In this document: piece after piece, positions 13,302-14,443 of the stretch
Numbering within the stretch: the stretch's first letter is position 1
Layout: each line of letters opens with the position of its first letter
Origin: CAZNVG01 sp964576475
GTDB taxonomy: Bacteria > Patescibacteriota > Saccharimonadia > Saccharimonadales > CAZNVG01
Direction: 5' to 3'
Assembly: GCA_964576475.1 (NCBI GenBank)
Contig: CAZNVG010000027.1
Location: 1-14,443, forward strand
DNA length: 14,443 nucleotides
Program-made: the position numbers and the translations under genes
Notes under the pieces: generated by a model
Database searches by the model: none
The model's input: only the letters and a program-made list of their open reading frames with translations
What the model was told of the DNA's origin: nothing

Positions 13302-14443
13302 ATGAGTAATACAAAAAAGTTCGATAGCGATGAAGTCGAGCGTAAAACAAAAGAATGGATGGCTCGATTCTTCCCAGAAGTAATTACTGACGACAAGTTG
13401 AAATTAGAAGATATCCCAAAACCATCGGATTCGATAGAAAAAATTCTAGCATTTGGTCGCACTATAGATAAGCACGGCACCAATCCTGATCACAAAGCAA
13501 TTGGTAAATATATCAAACCTCTTTGGGAGCAATCTTTAAAGAGTGGCAGTGTATCCGAAAATCTTCATGTACTACGATACATACTTTACGCAGAGGAGCC
13601 GCGAAGAAGATTTGGCTTCCTAAATGCCAAAACTAACAAGGTATGGGAATCGTATCTTCGGGACATTGTTAAAGAGATTCGCAGTATCGTTAAGGCTCAG
13701 GCAACACATGAAGCCGACTTTCAGACTAATTCTGACGGTAAGATAACTGCAACATTACCCGCTAGCGTGCTGGAGGAGACTATCTTAAAAGATAAAGACC
13801 TATATCTTAGACCAAAGAAGTCCGGCCAACCGTTACTTCTTGATGTCGTTAATGATTGGAAAAACCCACCCGTTAAACTTGTTGAATACGTTAAGGATAG
13901 AGCTAACGCTGGGGATCCGAACAAGTTTTCCGAAGAGATCGAAAAGGCATTTCTTGAGTTTGATATTGAAGTGGATATCGAGAAAGCTAACATTGGCCCT
14001 CGACTAACGCAGTACATCGGGTCAATTCAAAGTGGCGACCTTCCTGAAGACTTAAAACCAATCGCTGATCATATTTCCAGTTTTCTAGACTTAGCTCCTG
14101 TAGAGATTGCGGTATCGCACAGACTACCGAGCGTCATTGGTGTGGAAGTCCCAAACATGAAGTCCAGTAAAGTGTCACTTGGTAAATACCTGCGTAAAGA
14201 TGACAGTTTTATGTCAGACAGTAAGTTGTCCTTTATGTTGGGTATGAACCAAAGCTGCAAAATTGAGTTGTGCGACCTAGGAAGAGTTAATCATCTGTTA
14301 ATAGGTGGCCAGACGGGTTCTGGCAAATCACTGTTTATAGAAAACATCCTCATCACACTACTTCTTAAGAACTCTCCGAGTGATCTACAACTCATTCTTA
14401 TTGATCCCAAACAGGTACAATTTACCCCCTATAACGAAATACC
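13302..14443 (+). CDS. soluble FtsK/SpoIIIE-type DNA translocase (3' end beyond window)
   Basis: A frame of 380 codons runs off the right edge without a stop. From about residue 232 it follows the FtsK motor closely: GPRLTQYIGSI, then LDLAPVEIAV, GVEVPNMKSSKVSLGKYL, KLSFMLGM and Walker A LLIGGQTGSGKS (332-343, K342), then LILIDPKQVQF. FtsK motors are hexameric pumps that move along double-stranded DNA. Unlike chromosomal FtsK, the N terminus (1-230) has no membrane helices; it is a charged, soluble, helical region that I do not recognise, so this is unlikely to be the cell-division protein. The ATG at 13302 has AGAGGG about 11 nt upstream; a GTG at 13275 is also in frame. It is divergent from the GHKL operon across 104 bp with shared control elements, so it is a candidate motor of the same system. 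Confidence 0.85.
   Translation, partial: MSNTKKFDSDEVERKTKEWMARFFPEVITDDKLKLEDIPKPSDSIEKILAFGRTIDKHGTNPDHKAIGKYIKPLWEQSLKSGSVSENLHVLRYILYAEEPRRRFGFLNAKTNKVWESYLRDIVKEIRSIVKAQATHEADFQTNSDGKITATLPASVLEETILKDKDLYLRPKKSGQPLLLDVVNDWKNPPVKLVEYVKDRANAGDPNKFSEEIEKAFLEFDIEVDIEKANIGPRLTQYIGSIQSGDLPEDLKPIADHISSFLDLAPVEIAVSHRLPSVIGVEVPNMKSSKVSLGKYLRKDDSFMSDSKLSFMLGMNQSCKIELCDLGRVNHLLIGGQTGSGKSLFIENILITLLLKNSPSDLQLILIDPKQVQFTPYNEI

Noticed and set aside
1..14443. Recoded TGA (code 25) as in Gracilibacteria/Absconditabacteria
   Set aside because: TGA ends several genes exactly at ATGA junctions (for example 3048-3050 and 4784-4786) and no gene needs TGA read as glycine.
1..14443. tRNA/rRNA genes, CRISPR arrays, insertion sequences, integrase and attachment repeats
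   Set aside because: No cloverleaf, spaced repeats, transposase or recombinase pattern was found on either strand by eye; the integration hypothesis therefore rests on gene content and composition only.

Overview
This looks like a bacterial chromosomal or integrated-element segment from a Patescibacteria/CPR-type organism, most likely Candidatus Saccharibacteria. The reasons are the compact gene packing, the 4-bp ATGA overlaps, and a reduced type IV secretion (T4SS) cluster of VirB2-like pilin, VirB6, PrgI, VirB4, CHAP hydrolase and VirD4 with no outer-membrane core genes. TGA is used as an ordinary stop, so there is no code-25 recoding. The lineage is an inference; no rRNA or marker protein is present.

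Layout. Positions 1-7680 (minus strand) are one T4SS transcription unit. In order of transcription it holds a signal-peptide pilin (7342-7680), a VirB6-like membrane protein whose N terminus repeats the pilin domain (5891-7333), a PrgI-family protein (5379-5894), a VirB4 amino-terminal protein (4784-5413), the VirB4 ATPase (3048-4787), a membrane-anchored CHAP peptidase (2464-3051) and a VirD4/TraD-type coupling ATPase that runs off the left edge (<1-2494). A small DUF898-like membrane protein (7771-8082) separates this block from the next.

Positions 8099 to the right edge form a more AT-rich accessory block that looks like a restriction-modification or defence island. It contains a Vsr-type endonuclease (minus), a divergent C5-cytosine methyltransferase (plus), and a tight minus-strand operon of a 74-aa protein, a probable winged-helix protein, a GHKL (MutL/MORC/Hsp90-like) ATPase and an HNH-type nuclease with HTH segments. 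A soluble FtsK/SpoIIIE-type motor diverges from that operon and is cut by the right edge. The methyltransferase and the HNH gene converge and overlap by 84 bp. The 104-bp gap between the operon and the FtsK gene holds back-to-back promoter-like sequences around a perfect 8-bp inverted repeat.

Reading of the system: the methyltransferase would mark self DNA, the Vsr-like and HNH proteins are candidate nucleases, the GHKL ATPase a candidate DNA clamp or switch, and the FtsK-like protein a candidate DNA pump. GHKL ATPases linked to C5 methyltransferases and Vsr are a known restriction-modification theme (MutL/MORC-like ATPases of R-M operons). The FtsK motor, small protein, wHTH protein and shared operator in this arrangement are the part I would look at first. 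No RNA genes, CRISPR arrays or insertion sequences were seen, and no gene-free stretch exceeds about 110 bases.
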